Shown: piece after piece, positions 25,001 through 35,546 of the stretch
How positions within the stretch are numbered: the stretch's first letter is position 1
Layout: the number at the start of each line of letters is the position of its first letter
Assembly: GCA_963931925.1 (NCBI GenBank)
Contig: OZ007582.1
Span: 37,473,617-37,537,616, forward strand
Source: Onchidella celtica
Taxonomy: Eukaryota > Mollusca > Gastropoda > Systellommatophora > Onchidiidae
DNA length: 64,000 nt
Direction of reading: 5' to 3'
The notes under the pieces: generated by a model
Told to the model about the DNA's origin: nothing
The model's database searches: none
The model's input: only the letters and a program-made list of their open reading frames with translations
Made by a program: the position numbers and the translations under genes

Positions 25001-26505
25001 TAGCTGCAGCTATAATTGACGAGACCGATGAAGGAGAGGAAGCGACTTCGATGCCTCTGGAGACAGTCATGCCTAAGCTAGAACAGACCGAAACCTACAG
25101 GGATGTACAGTTAGGGGACACGCTAGATCAGGATCAGAGAGAACAGATGCAAGAGCTCATGGAAGAATACAAAGATATATTTACCGATGTACCGGGGCTC
25201 ACTGACCTGATCAAGCACAAAATCCCATTGCTAGATCAAAAACCTGTGAAGGTAAGACCCTACCAACTACCGTACTCAACTAGAGAAGCTGTCAATGCTG
25301 AGGTAGGCAAGATGCTTGCGGCCAGAATCATCGAACCGTCCGAGTCCCCGTACAATAGTCCAATTGTATTAGTTAAGAAGCCCGATGGTCAACATCGTTT
25401 CTGCAACGACTACAGGCGGCTAAATGTTGTGACTGCCGATGACGCCGAACCGATGCCTGAGGTAGAAGCCATTATTTCCAATCTAGCGGAGGCAAAATAT
25501 TTCACCAAGCTGGACTTGACAAAGGGCTTTTATCAAGTTCCGATGGCCGAGGAAGATAAACACCTGACGGCGTTCGCCACACCGTTTGGGCTATACCAGT
25601 ACAGGGTCATGCCGTTCGGGTTGAAGGGATCCCCCGCCACATTTAACAGGCTCATGAGGAAAGTATTAAAAGATGCTGGCGAAGGGGTAGATGCATTTGT
25701 AGACGACTGTCTTATACACAGTGCAAATTGGCCTGACCACTTGGAACGTTGTCGGAATGTCTTCGAGCGACTGAGACGGGCAAATTTAAAAGCTAGACCT
25801 ACCAAGACGCTAATAGGGATGACAGAAGTCGAGTACTTAGGCCATAAGCTGGGACAGGGGACTGTAAGACCGCAGGAGAGTAAGGTGCGAGCCATTGTCG
25901 ACTGTGACCGACCGACGACCAAGACACAAGTGAGGAGTTTCCTGGGGCTAACGGGGTACTATCGGAAGTTTGTACCAAATTACAGTGCAATCTCGGCGCC
26001 GTTGTCAGACCTCACAAAGAAGTCCCAGGGCACAAAGTTCGCGTGGGGTCACGCGCAGGAGAACGCGTTCAATGCCCTAAAAATTTGTTTGAGTTCCGAG
26101 CCGATACTACGGATGCCAGACTGGAACAAGGAACTGATTCTCCAGACAGACGCATCTAACCTTGGAGTGAGTGGCTGCCTACTTCAAGAAGACGAGGGTA
26201 CGAAGTATCCAGTTGTATATGTTAGCAGAAAGTTGAAACCCGCGGAGAAGAACTACTCAACAATTGAAAAGGAATGCCTGGCCATAGTTTTCGCCGTTAG
26301 TAAGTTGCAGGCGTATCTGTATGGGAGAAACTTCGTGTTAGAGACGGACCACCGACCTCTAACTTGGATGCGAACTAAAGACCAGAAGAACGCGAGGGTA
26401 ACTAGATGGAACCTGGCGCTGCAACCATATAACTTTCGAGTCAGCAACATCAGGGGGCGAGACGCTCTATGGGCCGACACTCTATCTAGATTACCAGTAG
26501 ATTAA
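22048..26505 (+). CDS. gag-pol: Element C Gag-Pol polyprotein (Gag-PR-IN-RT-RH)
   Basis: A single frame of 1485 codons from ATG 22048; upstream in-frame codons reach back to a TTG, but the ATG gives the MDYLGALKLAR start shared with element D. A charged EREEKER-repeat helix near residues 30-60 is followed by the Gag core. Two CX2CX4HX4C knuckles lie near 286 and 330, the protease LRDTGC near 432, and the integrase HHCC finger near 634-675. The integrase core has IDLVGP, SDRGSQF and CERFN with D,D-35-E spacing, and a GPY module (TWKGPYKV) near 937. RT has FCNDYRRLN near 1120 and the catalytic FVDD box near 1217. RNase H has QTDASN near 1368 and ETDHRPL near 1432. It packages, integrates and copies the element RNA. 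No frameshift separates Gag from Pol, so expression of Gag excess must use another route. Confidence 0.95.
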   Translation: MDYLGALKLARQEGISDEEFKIRWDEEKAQNREQRAIEREEKEREREEKEREREEKEKERQFERERMECERELAKNGCHNGKGNGKSAAPKVPKIAIFDDSREDLDSYLKRFERLAQANDWEEDTWADMLGALLTGRALDVYSGLSDEDSRDYEKVKKVLFKKYHLTAEGYRRKFRESRLDKDETYTQLSVRLQRYFERWVDLSEAERTMEGITDLLVREQMLKIVDCNLSIYLKERDPKSVHELVEMADLYSEAHQSKRGLEQQQKSGKRVEESRSKGLGVSKPVCFNCGSPNHLSRQCDQGRTKKGAAATVEDSRGKSQRESGRGCFVCGSLLHIARFCRKRQKETTAVVLTSDEEADDSQWESSGRANTQPGAEQSVGPQTFISWETEGKSIGLEGSTEHEPEDDVPENDLSAPFLEKGRIGDKEITILRDTGCTCAIIKRDKLPPNSLTGKNRSYVLMDGTRRSAPVAEMWVETPFYTGLLKALVVEDPVADLIIGNIKGASLEKISVVLTRSRKVEIDKEEHECENASAKVSQTTDNEEAKGNSTEEVRVGAKIGELTPGEIARAQREDETLRVLRERATLEQSAEVGTHIKESKGIYYRVKKAGAGRADVEQLLVPKQYRSELMKIAHEGVFGGHLGISRTQDRIMQSFFWPGIGADVGRFCRSCDACQRTSNKGRVTKVPLVPTPLIDTPFSRVAIDLVGPLPRTEHGRSRYILTLVDYATRFPDAVALRGISAEQVSEALMEIFSRLGIPKEIVSDRGSQFTGELMREVSALLKTKQIFCSPYHAMANGLCERFNGVLKNMLRRVAHDRPKDWDRMLCPLLFAYRETPQASTGFSPFELVFGHPVRGPLAILKNLWTGEAESETRSSYEYVVDIRERLEDAMKVVAENSSVEKHRQKKYYDRGAKQRKFQVGDSVLILLPSDGSKLQMTWKGPYKVEEQRGSVNYMVNVKGKRRLYHANMLKKYIEREDEQENTEAIAAAIIDETDEGEEATSMPLETVMPKLEQTETYRDVQLGDTLDQDQREQMQELMEEYKDIFTDVPGLTDLIKHKIPLLDQKPVKVRPYQLPYSTREAVNAEVGKMLAARIIEPSESPYNSPIVLVKKPDGQHRFCNDYRRLNVVTADDAEPMPEVEAIISNLAEAKYFTKLDLTKGFYQVPMAEEDKHLTAFATPFGLYQYRVMPFGLKGSPATFNRLMRKVLKDAGEGVDAFVDDCLIHSANWPDHLERCRNVFERLRRANLKARPTKTLIGMTEVEYLGHKLGQGTVRPQESKVRAIVDCDRPTTKTQVRSFLGLTGYYRKFVPNYSAISAPLSDLTKKSQGTKFAWGHAQENAFNALKICLSSEPILRMPDWNKELILQTDASNLGVSGCLLQEDEGTKYPVVYVSRKLKPAEKNYSTIEKECLAIVFAVSKLQAYLYGRNFVLETDHRPLTWMRTKDQKNARVTRWNLALQPYNFRVSNIRGRDALWADTLSRLPVD

Positions 26506-26556
26506 TAATTTTATTAGCCGATTTTGCCAGGGAAAATCGACTTAAGTGGGGGCGAT
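26506..26556 (+). other. Element C 3' end and polypurine tract
   Basis: Short 3' leader ending in agtgggggcgat just before the 3' LTR; the purine-rich part is the plus-strand primer. Confidence 0.8.
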
Positions 26557-27937
26557 TGTAACAGGGTGATGGATTGGCAAGGTGTGACTAGTAGTTATAA
26601 TAATGTTGTGCCTATGACTGGCGTGGGAAGATAGTTAACGGCGGGGAGACAGAGTCGTTGTGGGCCAGAGGGGGAAAGTATGGGATGCGACTGAGGCGCT
26701 TTGACACCCGAAAAGGGTGGTGTTTACTTGACCGCCGTACTTGTCGATCAGATCACCTGGGAATTGCTTGGGGGGTAGAGCTGTTTCAATAGTATTTGAC
26801 GTGGAGCCGACGGGGGTGGCTATTAGGATAACTAATGCACACTCGGTGGGCGTCTTGGGACGCTACCTGACTGGGTATAAATGCCCGAACGCTCCTTCCA
26901 ACTTCAGACCGCTGAGAGCACTCACCAGCTTCGTGCCGAAGAGGAGACCACAACCGCAACTGTAACTTTGTACTAGTCTTGTGAGTGGGGAAGGTCAGGG
27001 AACCCGCAAACATCCTTTGTCAGAGCGTGGTATCTTTGGTATCTTGTCGGCATTTGAGCTGTTGCTGAGTGGTAAGTTAATTGTACGATGTATGTGTATT
27101 TTACTTAATGTTCATGATTGCAGAACCTAAATCTAGTGGGTTTACTTTGGTATAACTACTGCCTCTGAGAGAGTCACGGAAACGCCGTTATATATATGTT
27201 ACGAAACCTTATAGGATGGGGTCTGTTAGAGAGAGCGTTATTCTTCGTGGGGAACGTGTAAATATCATTGAAACTGTATTGATCGTTTATTCTATTGCCT
27301 ATATGGGAGCCTATGGAGTATGGGAGCTGCTGACTGACTTATAACAGTGTCAGTGGTTAAAGTATTAATGATGAATATCCGTCATGGAGTAAGTATGGGA
27401 GTCATGCCTTCCAGCAGTAGATTAGGAAGTTGCGATTGTTTTTCTACAGAGGAGGAAGAACAACGCCTTCTTGGCTTCTCAACTTCTTGTACTTTGATTA
27501 ACGACATCGTGGCTTCTTGGCTTCCCGACCTATTGGTACCTGCCGATACCTGTTGATCTAACTGCGCAGTCAAGCCAGGGTAGAGAGGAAGAACCAGTGC
27601 CCAGATAGCGCCATACACCCCTAAAGGAGAGGTTTCCTTATGCTGAATGTTCCCATGTGTCTTATAAAATGTGCTAGAAATTGAATATTACGAAGCCATT
27701 TAATTAGCATGTACTGATTTGCATCAACTTCATTCCATCGAAATTCACATGAAATTGTATGACCTATGTTCCTATTATTATTGAATGAATTAATAATTAT
27801 TGTATATATGTAAGCAATACAGATATCGTTTGTTATAACTTATAGAAGAGAGATAGTCGATTATTTAGTGTGTTTGTGCCGTGCCCATCACGGCTGGTGT
27901 CAGAAGAAAGTTAGTGAGAGAAAGTGGAAACATCACA
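26557..27937 (+). repeat. Element C 3' LTR
   Basis: 1381 bp; no difference from 20381-21761 noticed. Ends CATCACA before the right accat duplication. Confidence 0.95.
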
Positions 27938-27942
27938 ACCAT

Positions 27943-28500
27943 GTCGACGTATGGCATGCTATATCATCAAAGAATGACACGACATTAGGTATGTCCTTCA
28001 ACACTAATCTCATTAGTCGTGCAAACGTCGCTGGCGCGTTTACCAACCCAAATGGCATGACCTTAAATTGGAATAATCCAATGGGCGTTTGGAACGCCGT
28101 GTATTGTTTAGACTCCTCAGTAAGCGGGATTTCCCAATACCCTTTCGTCAAATCTATCTTGGAAAACCACGTGGACCCGGCCAATGAAGCTATTAATTCC
28201 TCCTGAAACGGAATAGGCTCCCTATCGCCTACCGTAATAGTGTTCAATCTTCGAAAATCAATACAGAACCGCACCGATCCATCAAGTTTCTTCACGAGGA
28301 CGATGGGTGATGAATACGGCGATGTTGATGGTTCTATCACATCTAACTTCAACATTGACTCAACTTCCTTTATGACCCTATCCCTCGAAGAAAAAGGCAA
28401 CGGATACGGTCTAAGAAATACTGGCTTATCCGAAGTCAACTTTATTTGGTGCTGGATCACCGTAGTGCGACCCGGCAAATCCGTAACAACATCCGGAAAT
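27943..28500 (-). pseudogene. pol: Element B RT, N-terminal and palm part
   Basis: Minus-strand frame covering the RT N-terminus (LRPYPLPFSSRD), FCIDFRRLNTIT, DLTKGYWEI, FGLVNAPATF and the catalytic FFDD box, then CHTSTW, where element C interrupts. An ATG at 28478 is internal; homology extends upstream in this frame (FPDVVTDLPG) to about 28500. There the polyprotein frame (28457-31789) has shifted by one base. So B carries both a frameshift and a 7.6-kb insertion in pol. Confidence 0.9.
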
Positions 28501-31500
28501 ACGCTACGAGGGTCTCAAGTTCCCTACTCCTTGAACTCGTAAGGTCAGGGTTAATTTTTACGTCCCTGTAACCTTGTGTCGGAGTTAACTCCGGCAATTG
28601 AATTTGTAACTCCTCCTGCGCCTCGGTGTCGCTTACGTCACAGTCCAACTGGTCTACGACCCCCGTACAAGCAGTAGAGAAGACAGTCTCCTCTGGTCTT
28701 GTCTGTGCACACAGATACTGTGGTCTCTCATAAAATCTCTGTAGCATATTAACATGGAAAACCTTACTCGCTCCATCAATGTGGATAGCGTAATCTACCT
28801 TTGAAACAACTCGCTCAATAACATAAGGGCCTTTCCATGTCATCAATAACTTATTATGGTCCGTAGGTAACAACAACAGAACCTTGTCTCCTGGCTTAAA
28901 AATTCTCAGTTTGGACCCTCTATCTTTATAGTCTTTTGCTCTTTTCGAAGCGATACTAGACGCTTCTTCTGCTATAGTGCGCGCTGCAGATAGTCTTTCT
29001 CTTAAATCAACAAGGTACTGAAACACCGAAATCTGCTCATCGTCTCCCGATGATGGCGACGTCATCATGTCCCGAAGAACATCAGTTGGGCCCCTGGGAC
29101 TACGACCGTACATCATTTCGAACGGCGAGAATCCCGTTGACTCCTGCCGTACCTCTCTGTACGCGAATAACACTGCAGGGATATATCTATCCCAATCTTT
29201 AGGGCGATCCGCAGCTACCTTACGCAGCATCGACTTTAACGTCGAGTTCAATCTCTCGCACATGCCATTAGCCTGCGGATGATAAGGGGTGGTAGTGATG
29301 GGTTGTATACTGAATAAGCGGAACAATTCCTTCATCATCTGCGACGTAAATTGCGCGCCCCTATCAGACAGAATTTGCTCTGGTATTCCTACCCTAGCGA
29401 AAATTGCAAACAACGCTTCCGCGACTGCCTCAGACGTTATGGTCCGCAGAGGAACCGCCTCTGGCCATCTCGTAGCATTACATATGACCGTTAAGAAAAA
29501 TCGATTCCCCCTATCGGTCGCTGGGTGAATGGGGCCAACAAGGTCTATCGAGACCTTTTTAAACGGTTCCGAGACCGTGGGGATCTTCTGAAGAGGAGCC
29601 TGGGGTGTACGACCCTTATGCGTCGTCTTTTGGCACGCACTGCACGTCTTACAATAGACCTGCACATCTCTGTGGATCGATGGCCAGTAAAAATTTTTAA
29701 GAACCCTTTCTTTGGTTCTAGCTATCCCCATATGACCCGCTAATGGGACATCATGTGCCAAATGCAATACTGTTGCGATCAGCAACGCTGGCACAACGAC
29801 CTGCTTTAAAATGGAGGACACCGTTACATACTTACGGAACAGAATGCCCGCCTGAACAAAAAAAGAAGATGACCCGTTCTTATATCTCCTCGTTTTCTCG
29901 GTTCGCGCTTCCCCAAAACATGGGTTTAATGATGGGTCCTCTCTTTGTAATCTCGCCAAGCGCTCTGGCGTGATGTCTAGGTTGACCGCTGGCGTAGCCA
30001 AAGGTCTAATCTTGTCTTTGTCGGCTACCCGTCGGCGTGTTTCGACCGCGGCGCAAAAGTCAATACCTTTTGATTGCGACCATGCTTGCACGTTCTCGTC
30101 GGAAGGGGAAACTACCCGGGATACATTCCCAATGATGAGCTGGGCGCCTGGAAAACAACCAACGACTGCTTCGACTTCCCCGCTAAGGAAAGGTGTATCT
30201 ATCATTATTTTTGCCATGGGTAATTTCTCAATGGCCCCCGAAAATTGGATGCACGGGACAGTCTCACCTGTAAGCTGTGAATCCCGAATGCAGTCCCTAT
30301 GCACTCCCACAACGGTAGATCCTGTATCTCGTAAAACCGAGACCGGTTCGTCCCCAACAAACCCCGGATAAACCCTAAGACCACCTCCTGTATGACATGA
30401 ATTTATAACGGGGATCTTTCTCCCACAAGGTAAAACACCGGAAGATAATAACTTCTCACAACTGGGACACTTAGAATACTGTCCGCCTCCGTTGTCCGAT
30501 GTAACGCACGCAGCCGCATGATGAAATTTATTTGGGGAACATGGACTGGAGCTACTGTCCACGTTCGCCGCTATCCTACCTGCAGGGCAGTTCACGCTGA
30601 TGTGATCTGCTCTTCCGCAGTTCCAACACTTCGCGGCCCTACACTCGCGCGAAAAGTGACCCACGCGTCCGCAAGTCCAACACTCCGCTCCCTGTGCTGC
30701 TCTAGGCCTGGGTCCCCGTGACCCCTCGCGACCGGAACTAGAGTCCCTATGCCGTCGGTCATCGGCAAAGGTCACAAGTCGGCCCCGGCCATTACCGCGA
30801 CCTAGCCCTCCTGCTCGGTCAAACTTACCGGATCCATATGCCGGTGATTGGTGATAGCCCCTACGCTGCCCCTGGGCTTGCCCGCTATAGGCACCACGCT
30901 GACGCGACCTGTCCCTAAGTCCCGCCGGCGACCCCTCGACAACGGCGACGTAGCCAGCATCTTGGACGTACGCCCTGGCGACTGGTTTGGACGGATGCGC
31001 CGTACGGTATGCCTCCGCCAACTTAGACGCCTCCTGCACCGTCGCGGGTTCGTTCTCTTTCAGGAAAGCCACCAGATCTTTGTGGCACGACGCGTACAGC
31101 TGGTCACGGATCATTAAGTCTTTCAGTTTAGCAAAATCCGTGCCCACATGCGCCAAGTCTACCCAGTTCGCGAAATACTCCGTTAGTCTCGCGACGAAGG
31201 CAGCAAAATCCTCCCTGGTGTCTGCACGTGCCCGCCTAAACTGCTCCCGGAAATATTCCTCGGTACGCGCAAATCGGCGAAGCAGCAAAGCCTTCAGCTT
31301 ATCGTAATCTTGCACGTCTTCGCGCTGTAGCTCTTTAAAGTAGGTTAACGCTCGCCCCTGCAATAGCGATGCCAGGTACGTGGCCCATAATTCCTTATTT
31401 TCCCCCCATTGCAATTGTGCGTTCAGTTCGAACCTGTAAAGGAAGGCGTCTATGTCGTCCTTCCGGTCGTCGAACGTAGGGAGCTTAATCCTAACGCCAC

Positions 31501-31789
31501 CTTTATTGTGTACCTGCCGCTCAACCGTTTCCGTTGGCGTGTTCCTCTTGAGTTCTAACTCCGCAATCTTTACTTGCGCCTCTATCTCCTTTAACCTTAA
31601 CTCCCTTTCCTGTTCCTGAGTCTTAGCCTCTCTTTCTTGTTGCTGAGCCTTAGCCTCTCTCTCCTGCTCCCTATCCTTAGCACGCTCATCGCGCAAATCC
31701 GCCTGCTGTTCTTTGATCCAGCCGCGTAGCTCCTCTCCCTCCAGGCCAAGTTCCTTACCCAACTTCATTAGTTGTTGGAGTTCCGCCAT
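28457..31789 (-). pseudogene. gag-pol: Element B Gag - protease - integrase polyprotein
   Basis: A 1110-codon minus-strand frame from ATG 31789. The first ~85 residues form a Gln/Glu/Arg-rich coiled-coil-like stretch (repeats of QEREAKAQ type). The Gag core follows, then an Arg/Gly-rich basic region, two CX2CX4HX4C knuckles near residue 367 (CWTC..., CWNC...) and protease LRDTGS near 486. Integrase has an HHCC finger (HDVPLAGHMG, CKTCSACQ), IDLVGP, SDRGAQF and CERLN with D,D-35-E spacing, and a GPY-type module (TWKGPYVI) near 984. The last ~10 residues are frame-shifted; RT continues in another frame. Leader and LTR lie upstream on the minus strand. Confidence 0.92.
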
Positions 31790-32734
31790 TTCACAGATTT
31801 ATGGTTATGGTATATATTTAAAAAAAACGGCTAACCTGTCGGTATGATAACTAACGACACGACCAGAGACCTGAGATCACACCAGATATAACAATACCCA
31901 ATTCAGAATACAATTCAGAAATTTACCTTTACAGCAAAACTAATTCTATATCTATAAAATGTATGCACTATTACTTATAAAAGAAAATAGAAACGACAAG
32001 AATGAAGAAATACAGTAGAAGGACCACAAGTACGTCAAGGACAACGAACCAGACTAGGACAAAGACCTAAAAAAGAAAATATAATGGAAAAAAAAAAATT
32101 GCAACCTAACTACGCCGATTACACTACAAGGTACGAACAAGAACAGAGTCTGAAAAAAAAGAACGTATCTACAGAAAGGTAGAAGAGGGACAAGAGGAAC
32201 GTCTTCCTAAAACAACGAGGAAGATAGAACGCTACAATCTAAACAAAAATACAGGTCCCTATAGAACTGTTCGCTGTGATGAACGAAGTTCCAAATTTAG
32301 CCCACCTCCCGAAGAGGATAAACTACGCTCACCACAGCAAACCCGCGCCACCGCCCGTATAACCTATAACGACAACAACAGCAAAAACCGGGAAACAGAC
32401 AGATGAAGAGACAGCCCTTAATCCAGGGCACAAAATTTTCACTTAACTTTTGAAATTTTGAGTCAAACTCCTCCCTTTAATCGGAGCTCTGGCTGCTCGT
32501 CTCCTCAGGCTGCACGCACACACTCTGGAAAGTTTAAATACAAATTAATACCTATTCATAGCAATACATGCATCAATATACATTCATTATTATACATAAA
32601 TCATATCATGAAATGTCCATTCATCCAACGAACAAGACAGCACAATTACCTACTAACTAACTACAACTAAATATTACGAAAATGGACGAGTCACAATGGA
32701 CGAGCCCCCAATGTCACAACGGACGAGCCCCCAA
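31790..32734 (-). other. Element B leader with duplicated primer-binding region
   Basis: 945 nt between the 5' LTR and the gag ATG, with no coding signal. Adjoining the LTR, the tRNA-Pro-type site (minus strand ttgggggctcgtccg, plus coordinates 32720-32734) is repeated 23 bp further in (32698-32711), with a copy of the LTR end (ttgtgaca) between them. Only about 14 bases match the tRNA-Pro consensus. Confidence 0.8.
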
Positions 32735-33606
32735 TGTCACAAATCCCAGACTGGGAGATGTAATAAGTTATGACAGGACAACAATCACGAACAAACAAGT
32801 TAACACTTAACAGAACAATCCATCAGACTCACACATTTATTAAACATAATTATACATATAATAGCGCAATTACATATATTATATTATTGAAATGAACTGC
32901 CGTACAACGGTCTTATTCTCACACACACGCTCCCTCGGATCCACAATCCGGTAGTTACTCCTAAAGGCACTTCGGCCTCAGCCTCTCCCCTCAGGGTCTT
33001 AATAGTACATTAATGATTCACTGGCACCGCAGTCTCTCAATATCACCTTCCTATTGTCATACACCTTAGCACTCCCCTAGCACCTCCGCAGGGCAATAAC
33101 ACATTATTATTTCCATAGCCATCAACATGGCAACAACATAATATCAGTTCACTAGCCTATCAACATGGCAACAATATAGTATCTCATTCACTCTCATATC
33201 TACGTCCCTGTCCGTGGCCTGACTGCCACGACTTTATGTGCCTCTACTGTCCTGCACTGACAGCCTCACTTCTGGCCTATGTGTGGCCTCCGGCCCTATG
33301 CTGGCCTATCCCCTGTGCTCATCGAGGTGGCTCTGCGGCCCGTCCCCGACACCAGTCATAACTGGAAAGACTCTCACTAGTCTTCTCGACTGCTTCCTTT
33401 TATCTCTGCCCGATGGGCTTTTATTCACAGGTCCGATCCCTAGGACCTTCTAACTTGCAGTGATAGTTATACAGCGCTTTCGCCTCCTTCAGACCCCGCC
33501 CCACTACTCACAACAGCACGCTTAACTTGCTGTCTACTGTGAGCCTTTCTTACTCTACACCCGCTCTGTAGCAATCCCCTTAATTGCACTCACTCCACTC
33601 GTGACA
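32735..33606 (-). repeat. Element B 5' LTR
   Basis: 872 bp, one difference from 18380-19251 seen. Minus-strand AATAAA at 32836-32841. Followed by the right tagac duplication. Confidence 0.95.
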
Positions 33607-33611
33607 TAGAC

Positions 33612-33669
33612 GATCAGTTCATCTGACTCTCCCCATTATAACGTGCTGAAATTTGCATCAACTGTTACA
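33612..33669 (+). repeat. Element A 3' LTR, last 58 bp
   Basis: Continues exactly from the A LTR sequence interrupted at 18379 and ends CTGTTACA. It is followed by gacag (33670-33674), the right target duplication of A. Confidence 0.95.
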
Positions 33670-33674
33670 GACAG

Positions 33675-34246
33675 GCAGGTGGAGGGACGGGTAGATAGAT
33701 CTAGCTACATAGCTGGAAATGTTTTTCCGGCCAATACAGTAATTGTGATATGTGTTTCTTGTATGATCTATAACTCATACATTCTTCTGCGCATTGCATT
33801 ATGAATGGAAAGAAACATTCATTAAAATGTCTACACTTTGAGAATGGGTCATTATAACTAATATAACGCAGGAGGGAGGGGGGCGAAAATAGGTCAATAC
33901 ATATACTTGTTTGAAAAGTAGGTCAGTCATGTAGTTTGTTCACAAATATTTTATTTAAAAAAAAAAAAACGTACGACATGATTTTTTTCCTGCCCGCAGG
34001 AGATCGTAGCAAATTGCACTTTAATGCAGATAGTAAAGATAGATCCAGCTTTGAAAACAGCCTTGACCCACCAAAGTAAACAAATGAAAAAAAGAAAAAG
34101 GTGAAAAATCACAGTCTAGGTCAAAGGTTAAGTAGGTTCTTTCAACATTAAAAAGTAAAAGTCCAGGACAGTTTCAATAACTGTTTATTGTCACCAATCC
34201 CGCCCGTAAAGTAAACCTTTGATTTGTAGTTTAGTGAAAGTACAGA
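33675..34246. other. Unannotated A/T-rich flank
   Basis: Unique-looking sequence with a GATA-like start, an A-run near 33957-33970 and no coding or element signal that I can name. Confidence 0.5.
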
Positions 34247-34616
<370 letters not shown>

Positions 34617-35541
34617 CACTATCTACCTCAGACTATCTACCCACCTCCCCCACTCCCCCTCTCTCTCTCTCCCATCTACCTGCCTCCTACCTCTTCCTCT
34701 CTCTATTTTCTGCCTATAGTATTTATTAACTGTTTTACATCACGTACTCGTATCTTAAGTGTTTCAGTGATGTGCCCGCTAAGCAACAATGATTTTGTTA
34801 TAGCCAGTGTTGTACCACCAATTTGTATTGACAGTGGTGGTTGGGGGTGGGGGGGGTGTCGTCTAAAGGAGGTCGGCCCCAAAGGTTTGAGTCCGAGTTT
34901 CTGTTTGGGTTTTACGGCGCGATATAACGACAACGATCAATTATATTGGAGCCTTTCGCGGTCTTTTGGGATCCGGTACGTTATTTATATTTGGTATTCA
35001 GAGCTTCATCAATTTAAAGTTCACAAATAGAATTAGATAGATCTATTCGCATACATTTTATTATATATATATTGGTAAATTTCTCAAAAGTTGTTTTGTT
35101 TAGATATGAAAAGTTTTAGCTGAGTGGGAATTGCAGTTCTTTTCCCACATTCCGCCCTCCCAATTCCTTGCTTCTGTATATACCCTTAATCATTCCTTCC
35201 AATGGCACCTACTATTCAGAATTATATTGCTGAACATTATAATATAAATATACATGTATTGTTTAATCCGCATTGTTCATGTTTAACTCATTCATCTGAA
35301 TGAAGCCGGGCGGTGAACAAAGAACGAGTCCACCTTAGGTGCCAATTTCCATAGGTAGGCGACGCCTCTGATTCAGGTCATCCCAGAACCGAACAAGGCA
35401 AAATTTCACCGTTGGAAAAAAACTAAATAATATCCGGGTTCCTTGCAAAATACGAGTTGACGTAATCAGAAGTCGTAAACAGGCCCAGGGCTTAATTAAT
35501 ATTGTCCGGACCGGCCAGTTCAACCTCATGCTTTCTTTGTG
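34617..35541. other. Unannotated sequence left of element D
   Basis: Pyrimidine-rich decay of the microsatellite to about 34705, then mixed sequence. The open frames at 34703-34933 (minus) and 34767-35030 (plus) overlap each other around a G-run and match nothing known. The last five bases (35542-35546, gatat) belong to the element D duplication. Confidence 0.5.
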
Positions 35542-35546
35542 GATAT

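Larger units (their letters stand above)
20381..27937 (+). mobile_element. Element C: intact Gmr1-order gypsy element inserted in element B RT
   Basis: 7557 bp with LTRs at 20381-21761 and 26557-27937 (both 1381 bp, identical as far as I can compare). The target duplication accat is at 20376-20380 and 27938-27942. It has a perfect 18-base tRNA-Leu primer-binding site, one uninterrupted gag-pol frame and a purine tract. It is the youngest of the three nested insertions and looks coding-competent. Confidence 0.96.
18380..33606 (-). mobile_element. Element B: Gmr1-order gypsy element inserted in the A 3' LTR, split by element C
   Basis: Bounded by tagac at 18375-18379 and 33607-33611. Identical-length LTRs (872 bp) lie at 18380-19251 and 32735-33606; one difference was seen (19129 versus 33480). 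Reading on the minus strand, the order is 5' LTR, doubled primer-binding site, 945-nt leader, Gag-protease-integrase, frameshift, RT (cut by C), RNase H, purine tract, 3' LTR. Net length without C is about 7.67 kb. Confidence 0.93.
11679..33669 (+). mobile_element. Element A: Gmr1-order Ty3/gypsy LTR retrotransposon, split by element B
   Basis: The 5' LTR is 11679-12328 (650 bp). The 3' LTR is 17788-18379 plus 33612-33669 (592+58=650 bp), interrupted by element B. Both ends carry the target duplication gacag (11674-11678 and 33670-33674). A tRNA-Pro primer-binding site follows the 5' LTR and a purine tract precedes the 3' LTR. Net length without B is about 6.76 kb. Domain order is Gag-protease-integrase-RT-RNase H. 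The coding region is broken by two one-base frameshifts and an in-frame TGA, although the LTRs look identical by eye, which suggests a young copy moved by proteins supplied in trans. Confidence 0.93.

Noticed and set aside
28240..31307. Several plus-strand frames across element B
   Set aside because: They are antisense shadows of the B polyprotein, which has clear domains on the minus strand.
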